NCBI GenBank assembly: GCA_032988165.1
Contig: JANTQF010000198.1
Span: 1-64,000 of the forward strand
DNA length: 64,000 bases
Direction of reading: 5' to 3'
Origin: Emmonsiellopsis sp. PD_33
Taxonomy: Eukaryota > Ascomycota > Eurotiomycetes > Onygenales > Ajellomycetaceae
The notes under the pieces are model-generated. The model saw only the letters and a list, made by a program, of their open reading frames with translations. It was not told the origin of the DNA and made no database searches. Numbering within the stretch: the first letter of the stretch is position 1; each line of letters opens with the position of its first letter. Of the stretch, positions 23,461 through 34,146 are shown piece after piece. The translations under genes and the position numbers were made by a program.

Positions 23461-24290
23461 AATAAGTTATTTATATTGAATTTATTATATATACATTCTG
23501 AATGAGGGGGGGCAGCTTGAACTCTATTATTATCAATTTATACTTTAAGATGTTCATTGTACTTCTGATCTCCTCAAGATATTTCTTCATATTCTAATTT
23601 ATAATTTATTAGCTAGATTAAAATAATAATTCAAGGAATTCATTTATCTTTATTAGTAAAAGAGCTATAAATAACTACTTGAGCATAATCTCTCTAACTT
23701 TCCTACTTTACTTAAGTTTGAAGGCTATCACATTAAGTATAGCAATTTTTTTAGCTTCTATCTTTATTAGCTCTAAATTTACTGTCTGCCCACTAATAAC
23801 TATCTACACATTTTTTTTCTTTTTTACTTCACTTTTCTCTATAATTAATTTTACTAACTTCAGCTTGATCTTCTCTATCTTATTCAGCAGGCCCATCTAA
23901 TACATATTCTTAATAGTATTATTTGTGATGTTCATGTAGAAGACATACATGACATGTGTAACTATAATACTCTCTAATAGCACTTCTAGAACTTCCTGGC
24001 AGAATTTCTTATCTTATACACAATTAGAACAGGAGTTTCTCAACCTAATAATATGATTATAGGGTCTCTTCAAGTTCTTTGAATATATATATTCTAAAAT
24101 GTAATGATAATAAATGGTATTTCCTTTATTATTATTTATAGTAGCTGGTTCTCTGCTCTCTGAATCCTTCTTTAATCTGGTCTTGTGTGTAGGTGTTTTG
24201 CTAGCTGTTATTTTGACTATAATTTTATAGTCTCTGATCTTGTCAGTTTTCACATCTTCTAAAGTCCAAACTTCTTCAAATGAAATGACT
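23460..24290 (-). pseudogene. Decayed reading frame of unknown family, minus strand
   Basis: The best-preserved part, 24014-24253, reads KTDKIRDYKIIVKITASK, then SESREPATINNNKGNTIYYH and a C-terminal SCSNCV. Downstream the frame continues past RIP-type stops (KKFCQEVLEVLLES, ITHVMYVFYMNITNN). The mix of basic, cysteine-containing and hydrophobic segments looks like real protein, but I do not recognise the family. It probably belongs to the same transposon complex as its neighbours. Confidence 0.4.
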
Positions 24291-24499
24291 ACTTACCTGA
24301 TCTTTTGAGATGAGCAAGGGAGGGGAGGACAAATTCTAATACTTATAGGGAGGGGGGGGGGGTAGATAAACATTAGACTATTAGGCATATAGTTGAAGAA
24401 GAAGAAAGAGAAAGAGGAAGAGAAAAAGATGGGTATTTTATAATAAATTGAATATTACCTGATTACTCTATCTAATAATTAATGCATCATTTTGTTTAC

Positions 24500-26620
24500 T
24501 TACTTTCAGTTCACCTCTAAAATCAACATCATCTTTTTTTATTTTCTATATACTAAACTGGCCAACTCAAATATAACTATAGAATGAGCTCATACTAATG
24601 TCTTTTAAAATAATATATGATATGAATCCTCACTATTTTCAGAATATGCATGCAAACTAGCTACTGACAGCTCTAAAATATATATATATAAATTTATGAA
24701 GTGAGTACATACTAATAATAAAGAGTAGGTACAGTAATTTCCCATACCCTCCATTATATCATTAAGATAGATATTGGGAATGCTTTATAAATACTTCATT
24801 TTACTACCTAGTAGCAGTAAATATACTGAAATTAAACTAATACTATGTGGAAGATATATAGAAAGCAATCTGAAATGAATATATAATTACTTAGTTGAAA
24901 ATCCCTACCTATACATTCTCTCTGACTATGCATTAGAATTGTCTCCTCCATAATAAAATCATTAAATCCTTTATTCTCTATTCAATATGTTCAGCTCTGC
25001 AACTAATGATTCATTTTATTCAGATTTTCATGGAAAAAATATGCTCTGAAAATACACTTAGTACTATCAATTCATATTTCACATTTAAAGCTATAGATTA
25101 TATTTTATAAAGCTACAAATTCTATCTGCTCTGAGATAAGAATAAAGTATATCTTCTTCTTTACAGTCTTCTTAACTTTAGAATTAAACTTCTATTTCTT
25201 TTTAGATTTTTAATAGGTAATCAGCTCTGCAAAGTTCTCCTAGCCTATATTACTATATTATTCCACAGAGGCTATATGATTCTAAAAATCAATAACTTCA
25301 TCTTATACTCTGATTTAGATATATTTATCCTCATCCCTTTCAACTAGATCATCCTACAGCTTAATCTAAGTAGTAAGATTTACATATATTTTTAGGTGAG
25401 ATATAAGCCATTAATCTTCAGAATTACAGGTGCTGACATGTATGTTTAATATATTATTATTCTATAAAATTGAACTGTTCATAATCTAGGATTAGCTCAG
25501 TCTAATAGAACATCTAATGAAACTTATTTAAAGTGAATCTCTAGAAGAAATACTGGAAGATATCCTTCTCATCAGTGTAATTATATATACTACATTCTGA
25601 ATGGCTGGCTTTATTCAGCTCTTTTTCCTACTAAATATATTCTTATGATAAAATCAATAGATTAGTAGTTTATTCTGACTTTAAAATATCTATAGACAGT
25701 GTTAACTATACAGCCTAATACCATAATATTTCCTATTCAATTCAAGTTGAAGCTTTATTAACTGATCATAAGCACTCTAAATCCCCATTAATGACCCTGT
25801 TAAATACTCTGTATATGAAATGACTGATTATTAATCCTTATAGTTGATAATTAGATTAATATCTAGAGCTATCATCTCTAAAATTCATTTCTGTGCTCAT
25901 TATAATAATATTCTCCTAGAATTATTAATTAGCTTATATTTCATATTTCTCTGCCTATTATTAAATCTCCATTAATCCTCTTTAGATTTATCTTAATCTA
26001 CAGCTAACTTCAGCTAAGTTTTCAGTTGGATTCCACTGGATATCTGAATCAACTTTTACCTTTATATAGCTAAGTGTCTTACATTTTCATGTCTGAAAAT
26101 TGTTAAGTACACTGTTTCATACTGTGATTCACATACACAATTTATGACTATAATTCTGAAATATTCATAATATCAGTTCATTCACTTTTCTGAAGAATGT
26201 AAGAAGATATAACTATCTTATTTATTACTAAAGGTTTCTCTTCTATATGTAATTCATCTGCTTATAGAATCTCAATATAACTTGATTATACTATCTATTA
26301 GAATTAGAGGATATACTACTTGTATGATTCTAACTTTCTATTAATATACTACTACTTCTAGTAAGTGCAGGGTTTACAGGAGGAAGCTCATCCTCCTAGC
26401 TATTAAATTACTTCTAGTTAGTAATACATTCATAAAGTTCTTATTTGTAGAATAAAAACTAACCATACTACTCAATTCTGAACTGAAGGAGTTAATAGCA
26501 GATATAACTGGGTAGTGAGTAGGCCAGGTAATGATATGAAAATGAAATTGTATCTGATGGAGAAGGAAATCTATAAATAATAAAAGGAAATGAAAAAGAT
26601 TGGAGTTCATAGTTCTACCA
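24500..26620 (-). pseudogene. Decayed long reading frame of unknown family, minus strand
   Basis: One minus-strand frame set reads as protein across about 2 kb with many TAG/TAA stops and occasional frame changes. The clearest part, near 25,150-25,450, reads like DQWLISHLKIYVNLTT with the family-like continuation KYIQIRVQDEVIDFQNHIAS once stops are treated as Gln. The other end contains a segment like RVWEITVPTLYYQYVL. It is oriented head-to-head with the plus-strand pseudogene at 26,759. The family is unidentified. It could be the second gene of a two-gene DNA transposon. Confidence 0.4.
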
Positions 26621-26758
26621 GATAATATGACTTGAGACCTCTATTTTTAGAGATGTGTTTAGTATGCATTTAGCTCTATTTCTTTTTTCAGAGCTATTAT
26701 ATTCATATTTCTTTTCCAATTTTCTCACTTTTCTCTCTGAAAAAATCCAACCTGCAAT

Positions 26759-29700
26759 ATGACCATCTACAGTCTTTATCATCTTAGAAAATACATCCTT
26801 TATGAAGCAAATAAGTGCTCAGCTTCAAGAGGCTGATATCTGAAATTATCACAGAACACCTTCAAAAACTACATCAATACTGATATAAATGATCTAATAT
26901 TTGATTATGATATGAGATTTTGAGATTTTATGTCAGAGCCCATACCAGATGATGTAGAGATATGTATTTATATTCTAATTTAATTATTTATTTAATCTTT
27001 TAACTTAGAAAATCAGGCAACAGATCAACCCAATCAGCCTACTAAAAATAATGATAATGGGGATGCTGTATACTCTGATAATAGACTCTGCAAACTAAAT
27101 GAGAAAGTAAATATAATATATTAGCTTTTAAATACTGCTCAAATAGCTTGTAAATTGGCTGATGATGAATATACCATAAATAATAATATTAATAATGATG
27201 TGGATCATTATACTGAGATTAAGAAGAATAAAATGAATAATATTAATATTACATCTGAAGTTCTGAACATCCTCTAGAGGCTTAAGAGGCTGGAAACTCT
27301 GAGGTTTAAAAGGTTAATTCCTCTAATCTGACTATTCAAAATAATAATCTAATAATCTCATCACACATCAATGATAAAGCTAATTATATTTACATAGTTA
27401 ATAACTCTATGGAGCTTCTTATTCATAAATAGAATAAGGATTGTATGGATCCTTTTACAACAGTCTTCACTTTATGGATAGAGTCTGCTGAGATATTTTG
27501 AGAGCTATATCAGTTATTACTGTAGATTCTCCAGACTCTGAAGGATATTACTCTGATTTATAACCTCCCCAATGGACTATTAAATCTAAAAAAGAAATGT
27601 AGGGTGCAGTTCCTAATTCTTCCACTATACTGCATATAGATTTTAATTATCTCTTCAGATCAGATGCTAATATTCTTTCATGCTGAAAAATACCTTACTG
27701 ATCATACATTGATGTTCTTATACTTTCAAGATATAATCTTATTAATGTTAAAGCTTATTAAGTCTCAGAGGTTTCAACAGCACATGCACATTGAGATGAC
27801 AGAAGTTGTTAACTCCCCTATGAAACTATAGTACTCATATAACTAGAAAAGCTCAATTAAATACTACTTCAGGGAATTTGCCTTATATCTTTCTATTAGT
27901 GAACTGATTTTCCTCTCTGATTTCATATAATATCAGTGTGAAAATGATAAATATCCATGCAGATGACCAGATAAAACCAACTTCAATTATATGAGTAAAG
28001 TGTAGTTTATTGAAAAGAATAGATGAAAGACATTCTTATATTTTAATAGGACTATTTTATAGATCTAATCTATCATGCAGTACTTAACTCTGAATGTAGA
28101 AGAATCTAATTTTTAGAGTTCTCATCTACTCTTTTATTAATATGAGGTAATTTTAATTGAGAGTAATATATTAAATATCATTCTAATAAGCTTTATTCTA
28201 TTCAGAGCCTACATCTTTATTAATTATATCTTTAATAGAACTAATAATACCTTCCTAACTGAGAATTCCACTTCTGATCTTTTCCTTTGAAGAGTTCTTT
28301 ATGTGGCTTTAGCCACTACTTGACCATACTGCAGATCAACACCAATACATGGAGAGCTGAAAATTGTAGTTCATAAGAGAAAGTTCTTAAAGAATATCTT
28401 TACTAGAGAGTAGAAAATATTATCTCTTCCTTATCAGCTTTTTATTAATAAATTTAATCTTTATTAGAATATATATTGAAGTTTAATGGGTATGTACTGA
28501 ATCTCAGCTCTGAGTACAGCTGAATGCAAGAAGTGTAATAACTTATTTATAGTAATATTTAGTTCACATGGTATGAACTTTCTAGATACTATTAGAGTCT
28601 TATCTTCTGAATTTCTATAGTTAAATAATGAGAGCATTCTAATTAACATTGATAATGATACTATTCAGATTGTTTCTTTCTATTTATCATTTATTAGTGA
28701 CATGTCATAGTAGAATAAGAATGCTGGTATTAAAGACTTAAGTGCAGAGTACTCATATTAGAGCTGTCTGATTGAGGACTGAAAGAGATTAGATTTATCA
28801 TTTAATATTATTTAAAATAAGTATTATCACTATAATACTCAATAGATCTGATGCCAGACAGAGAGTGCTCTAAACCTGACAAAGAGAAAGAAGCTATAGT
28901 AAAAGAGTAAATTAATGAATAATAACTCTTATCTATTTAAAATATATTTAAGTTTAAATCTGGTTATATTCTTCCCATCTGATCCTGCACACAGTGAGTA
29001 TTTAGAGATTTTAAAAATAGCTCATTCTGTACTGATAGAATCAATGTTAACTTCAGTTAGAAAGACTAAGTATCTCTAAATATTATAGATCTTCTCTTTC
29101 TTCTAAGAATAGGCATACCTATAGTTACCTCTTACTCATCTAGAGAAGTATCAACTGCAAGAGCATGCTCAGGCATCTATTCTGATACCACTTATATTAT
29201 GATGTGACCTTAAATGTTCATGGCTTAAAGATTAAATTTATAGGGTACTTTTATTGGTATTCTCAAAACTTAGCACTCTGGTAGTGAACTTAACTATTAA
29301 TGTATTTATAGTAATTACAAGAAGTAATTCAATCTTACTATCACATAATTCAGCTATTTATAACTCAAAAGAAATCCAACAAATTATTATCACTGCTTGT
29401 TAATACCTACAGTTCTTTCTAAATGTAGCAGTAAATACAGTATAATGAGCTTGAGCTCCTTCTTATATAGAATTAGTAAGTCAGAGCTGATGAGTATTCC
29501 TAGTACTAAGTCAGATATTAATATTAATCAGGCTAGATAGATATTCTATTTTTATCATAACAGAAGATTTAAAGTAAGATTTAGCTCTCTCTATGAAAAA
29601 AGATGCATTCTTCATTGAAATGAAAAACTAACTAAATATGCATATTAGACTGCACTATATTGATGAAATCAGGGAATATGAAACTGCTAATAATAATAAT

Positions 29701-30700
29701 ATATTGATGAGAGAGGATAAATATAGAGATTATAAACAACTAATCTACTATATAAATTATTATGATATTAAAAAGATATTATTTTAATAGAAGAGTTTTC
29801 ATTGGATAGTTCAGCTTGCTTTTCATGGTACATTTAATGACTCTCAGTCAGAACTTGAGAAGAGATTAAGGAAAATCTATGAATATTATCTCACTCTTCT
29901 GATCAATCTAATTTGAGTTGATGATTATAAATTTAATGATGTTCTTTCAACTAATGAATCATGTGTGCTGAAGAATCTTTTAGATTATATCTGAAAATCT
30001 CTGCAGGTAAATCTTATATCTTTACTGTTACTAAAGAATGATATGAATATACTAGGAATTCTAATAAATTAGATATTAAATCTTCTAAATGTCCACTCAT
30101 TTCTTTAAAAATTAAGATAGGTATATAGTTTTAACTGGAATAAACCATCCATTCTGGAATTAGAGCTAAGGCCACTCTGATTTTACTGAAAAATTATTTT
30201 TATATCTAAGTATTATCTCTTATTCTCATTAGAACACTGTTGATTATATGCTTATTTATTATATAATAATGAAACCCATTGGATAATACTCATATAAGGG
30301 GATGTTATTGAGTATAGAAATTCAAAAATTAATTGGATTCAAACTATTTTTATTTATAACTTATATGAATATAGTGATTGGGTCTTTTTTATAATCATAT
30401 TGATGAGTCTAACTAGGTCTGATAGGTTATTAAATCTACTAATTCTAAGTGATGATTTTAAGAATTACATAATAATTAGCCTTCTTACTGTATGGAAATC
30501 AAGTCTCTATATTATACTGATCTGATATAAGTTTAGAGGCAGGTTATGATATAGCCTTAAAAACATCAAGCTTTTGCACTGTACATGAGATATGTCATTT
30601 TTTTAGCTACTTTTAAATTCTAAAATCCTCTTTAATAGTAATCAATAAATTAATCTATTATTCTATATATAATTATTCTCTTCTTTCATACTGGCAGTGG
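26759..30700 (+). pseudogene. Decayed large transposase-like gene (Tnp2/KDZ-like, tentative)
   Basis: A plus-strand frame starting at ATG 26759 is readable over about 3.9 kb with stops of the CAG, CAA and CGA to TAG, TAA and TGA type. A likely intron ends at TTAACTTAG near 27008. Recognisable parts are DLIFDYDMRF near 26,900, YNLPNGLLNLKKKCRVQFL near 27,555 and, near 28,685-28,860, a block with SDMS..NKNAGIKD, SCLIED and YYHYNTQ. A GDMPQ..A...C..C block of this kind is found in large fungal transposases of the Tnp2/KDZ type. The length, about 1,250 codons, fits such enzymes. The assignment rests on a short motif and is tentative; that it is a decayed gene is firmer. Confidence 0.5.
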
Positions 30701-30991
30701 CTGATCATCATCATTCAGACTGCATCCTCTTTATAATAATTAATTACAATGTCTGATGCTGGAAAATGATGCTACAAGATAGAAAAATAATGCACTTAGA
30801 AGTAAAAGATTTTTATACTAATACTTACTCAGTATGATAGCCCATCTAGTGTATCTCACAAATAAGATTTATTAATAGGCTCTTCTATATGATCTCATGC
30901 AACAAGCCCAGAGTGGGCTCTAATATCTCTTATAATAAGTAGCATTCAAGGCTAAATACAGGGTAACATCTCTACCTACAACTTAATACTC

Positions 30992-31129
30992 AACCCTGTA
31001 AATATCCCAAAAATTATCAATATATGTTGTAATATTAATTTATCAAGTGATCTGATGCTTAACCCAGTAAATATCCTAAAGATAATTAATATGTGCTATA
31101 ATATTGATCTATCAAGTGATGCCTATAGG
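30992..31129. repeat. 69-bp tandem repeat, two copies
   Basis: AACCCTGTAAATATCC at 30992 recurs as AACCCAGTAAATATCC at 31061, and both copies end in ATCAAGTGAT-type sequence. It lies just beyond the large transposase-like pseudogene. Confidence 0.75.
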
Positions 31130-31310
31130 CTCAATGGAGAGGCCTATATTAGATTCAATTTCTGAAAGATATTTCTATAATAGTGAGTGTGAGCTGATAT
31201 ACCTAGTTCTATGAGATGAGACTGAATACTCAGGAAATAAAAATATGCCATGAAGGTATATTAGTATATAAAAGAGGTATATTTTACTATTAGGTAAGCT
31301 AATATTTTTC

Positions 31311-31600
31311 ATTCACCTGCATTACATCCCAATTATCAAGGATATTTCCTCTATATAATAACTATTAGAGCTGATATTTTTTATTCACCTGCATTGCATC
31401 CTAATCATCAAGAGTATTTCCTCTATATAATGACTGTTGAAGCTGATGTTTTCTATTCACCTACATTACATTTAAATCATCAAGGGTATTCCCCCCTATA
31501 TAATGACTGTTAGAGCTGATGTTTCCCATTTACTCATATTACATCTAAAATTACTAAGGATATTTTCTATCTAGTCTTTTTTTCTCTACCTATATCTATT
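31311..31600. repeat. 72-bp minisatellite, four copies
   Basis: Units start at 31311, 31383, 31455 and 31528 (spacing 72, 72, 73) with ATTCACCTGCATTACATC-like starts and CCTCTATATAATGACT and TTAGAGCTGAT later in the unit. Isolated partial copies of the second half recur near 32340-32385 and 32715-32760. Confidence 0.8.
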
Positions 31601-31702
31601 CTGCATCTATACTAATATCATCAATTTATTTTCTTTCTCTTTCAGTAGATTACTTGCAAGTTGTTGCATCCATTAAAAATAGATGTCTATACAGACTCAC
31701 TG

Positions 31703-31794
31703 CAATCTAGGCTGCTACTCATTATCAATCTAGGCTGCTACTCATTATTAACCTGAGCTGCTGCTTATTGTCAATCTAGGCTGCTACTTATCAT
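31703..31794. repeat. 23-bp minisatellite, four copies
   Basis: CAATCTAGGCTGCTACTCA-type units start at 31703, 31726, 31749 and 31772, the third being the most diverged. The array lies directly before the GTPase-like pseudogene. Confidence 0.8.
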
Positions 31795-31815
31795 CAAAAT
31801 CAGTAGTTAAGAGAT

Positions 31816-32330
31816 GTGGAGAATCTGAAGATGAAGTTAAAAGCTACATTAATTATAATTAATGTTATTAGAAGTATAAGAGCTGATAAATCATCATTAA
31901 TAAATGCAGTTCTCAATAAAGAATGTTTTATTCTGACTAATAATATGTATGTCTGCATTGCTATCATTACTGAGATCTCATTTAATTATGAACTTTAGAA
32001 GTATAAAGTGGTAATTAAGTTCATTTCTCCTGTAGAGTGGGAAAAGGAATTTAAACTTATTTTTAATGAGATTTAAACCTACTGTGATGAAGGATAATAT
32101 CAGGATGATTCTAATATTACAATTATCATTATAAAAGTAGAGATAGTATACTCTAATATTAAAGATATTATAATATTATTCATTAAAGAATTGATGAAAT
32201 AAGATAGTATCTATAGTATTTTAGAAAAGATAATTAAGTTCATTATAAATGATTCAACTCAACTTCATACTTAACTTCAGCTATATTTAGATAAAGAGAT
32301 GTGGAGAATAGTATCTACAGTATTTTAATT
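31816..32330 (+). pseudogene. Decayed dynamin/SLIP-GC-like large GTPase fragment
   Basis: The plus-strand frame reads ...RADKSSLINAVLNKECFILT, then MYVCIAIITEISFNYEL, then KYKVVIKFISPVEWEKEF and, after stops, KVEIVYSNIKD and KELMK. This follows the N-terminal G domain of fungal SLIP-GC/dynamin-type GTPases: a P-loop GxxGKSSLINA (here degraded to RADKSSLINA), the block where intact members have TN.MRACTAVVTEI, and the F-I-S-x-E-W-E-K-E segment. The substitutions are transitions (Arg to Tyr/Cys, Gly to Asp, Thr to Ile). Only the N-terminal third of such a protein is present. No intact parent gene is in the window. Confidence 0.68.
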
Positions 32331-32517
32331 CATTTTAGTGGGTATCTTCCTCTATATCATGATTGTTAGAGCTGATATTTCAATGTATAAAGAGGTGATT
32401 AAGTGTATTTATCTGATATAGTAGGAATTTACTTGAATGCCCAATCAATAGGAAGCATGCCATAAAGATTTATTAGTATATAAAAGAGGTATATTCTACC
32501 ACTGAGGAATCTAAGAG

Positions 32518-32691
32518 CTGCTGAAGAAATAAACCTGATTGCTACTCTATACTTCTTAGATTTATAATTAAATGATATTTTGATAATAATAATAGTGCAG
32601 GCATATATCTGAATCACTATTATTATCAAAATATTATTTAATTATAGATCTGAGAAGTATAGAGCTGCAATTAAATTCATTTCTTCAGCAG
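32518..32691. repeat. Long inverted repeat made of GTPase-fragment sequence
   Basis: Arms 32518-32597 and 32615-32691 are near reverse complements (outer ends CTGCTGAAGAAAT and ATTTCTTCAGCAG, inner ends AATAATAGTG and CACTATTATT) around a 17-bp loop. Each arm encodes, in opposite directions, the ISFNY...KYR.AI.FISSAE segment of the GTPase fragment, so this is a head-to-head duplication of one exon part. Confidence 0.8.
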
Positions 32692-32699
32692 AGTGAGAA

Positions 32700-34146
32700 A
32701 GAGAATACTTATTTTTAGTGAGTATCTCCTCATATACTATACTTATTAGAGCTGATGTTTTCTTTTCAAGGTTCTTTCCTCCTCTGACACTACTAGATAT
32801 AAGATCATTATCCAAGTAAATATCATTTTAATTCTCAAACCTCTAAATGATAATATCATTTTAATTCTTAAATCTCTGAATGGCAACATCATTTTGATCC
32901 TCACCCTCTGAATAGATTATCAGAGCTAATTTTTCTTTACTTATAGTAGCTTTACTCTGTTAATAGCAGCAATGATAGTAGCTATGAATCAATTTAGTAA
33001 ATATACTACTAAATATGAAATTAATGATGGATGCCTCTGAAAGAATATATATTTAAACTGGGAATTACTTTATAACTAGACTGTAATCAAATAGTAATCT
33101 AATCATACTCTAATTATATTATAATCATGTTTAAACCATGTTCTGATGCTCTGACTGTATTATTATAATGTTTATATGATGATTCTATCATGTCTAAACC
33201 ATGCTCTAGTCCTCTGACTGTACTATTATAGTGATTACATGATGATTTTACCATGTCTAAACCATGCTCTGGTCCTCTGACTATACTACTATAATGATTA
33301 TATGATGATTCCATGATAATCATCATCATATTTACATGAGGACATTAAATGTAATGTAATCAGAGTACTATTATAATTAGAATGTTATCACAGTTAGAGC
33401 ATTATAGTAGTCAGAGTGTTATCACAGTTAGAGTGTTATTACAGTTAGAGTATTATTATAGTCAGAGTGTTATATATATATAAATATTGATGGAGTGTTA
33501 CATGAAGCATGATAGTAATTAGAGTATTATATATATATAAATATGAATGGAGCATTACATGGAGTGTTGCAGAAACATTATATTATATAAAGTATAATTA
33601 GAGTACTTCATGAAGTGTAGTTAGAGCACTTCATGAAGTATAGTTATAACATTATAATATATTTACATGATTTTTTAGTTTACATGCTCTAAAAATAGTG
33701 ATAATATTATTATAGATGTTAATTTTGGAGTACTCTATCAGAGCAATGGTGTTTACACAGTGGATCCATGGTGGAACAGTCTCACAAAAATCCAGTATGG
33801 AAGTTTCAGATGTGACTTATTTATTATTCTTGAATTTCTGAAGCTTTGACATTGGAATCAAGGATGAATACAATCCCTAACTCCAGGTTGAGGTTGTTAA
33901 TTTAATCTATCCAAGACAGAGATCATCATATGGATATCATTTATTAATTTCAACCAAAGAAAACTCCTCTTACATCTATATCCATCTATCTGACCAGGAC
34001 CAAGCTGGCATTTCATCTACATACCGTCCACCTACCTCGCCACTAATCACTTTCTCCAACTGAAAATCGTCCAACCCACCCTCTTTAAACCAACCCCCCC
34101 TCCAAAACCCAATGAATATCAAACATCCCACCCACACCCACCCACC
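32700..34146. other. Right part of the AT-rich island and transition to gene space
   Basis: Besides the 63-bp repeat it holds irregular 17-20-bp repeats of GTCAGAGTGTTATCACA type at 33360-33480 and two ATATATATAAATAT.GATGGAG copies at 33470-33560. CpG is absent until about 34,024, where normal composition resumes abruptly, about 120 bp before the stop codon of the GH43 gene. Confidence 0.5.
33126..33314. repeat. 63-bp minisatellite, three copies, in frame on the minus strand
   Basis: Units start at 33126, 33189 and 33252 with CATGTTTAAACCATG/CATGTCTAAACCATG. The spacing is a multiple of three, and the minus strand stays open across all copies, giving a 21-residue repeat (SSYNHYSSIVRGPEHGLDMV-like). 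Confidence 0.8.
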
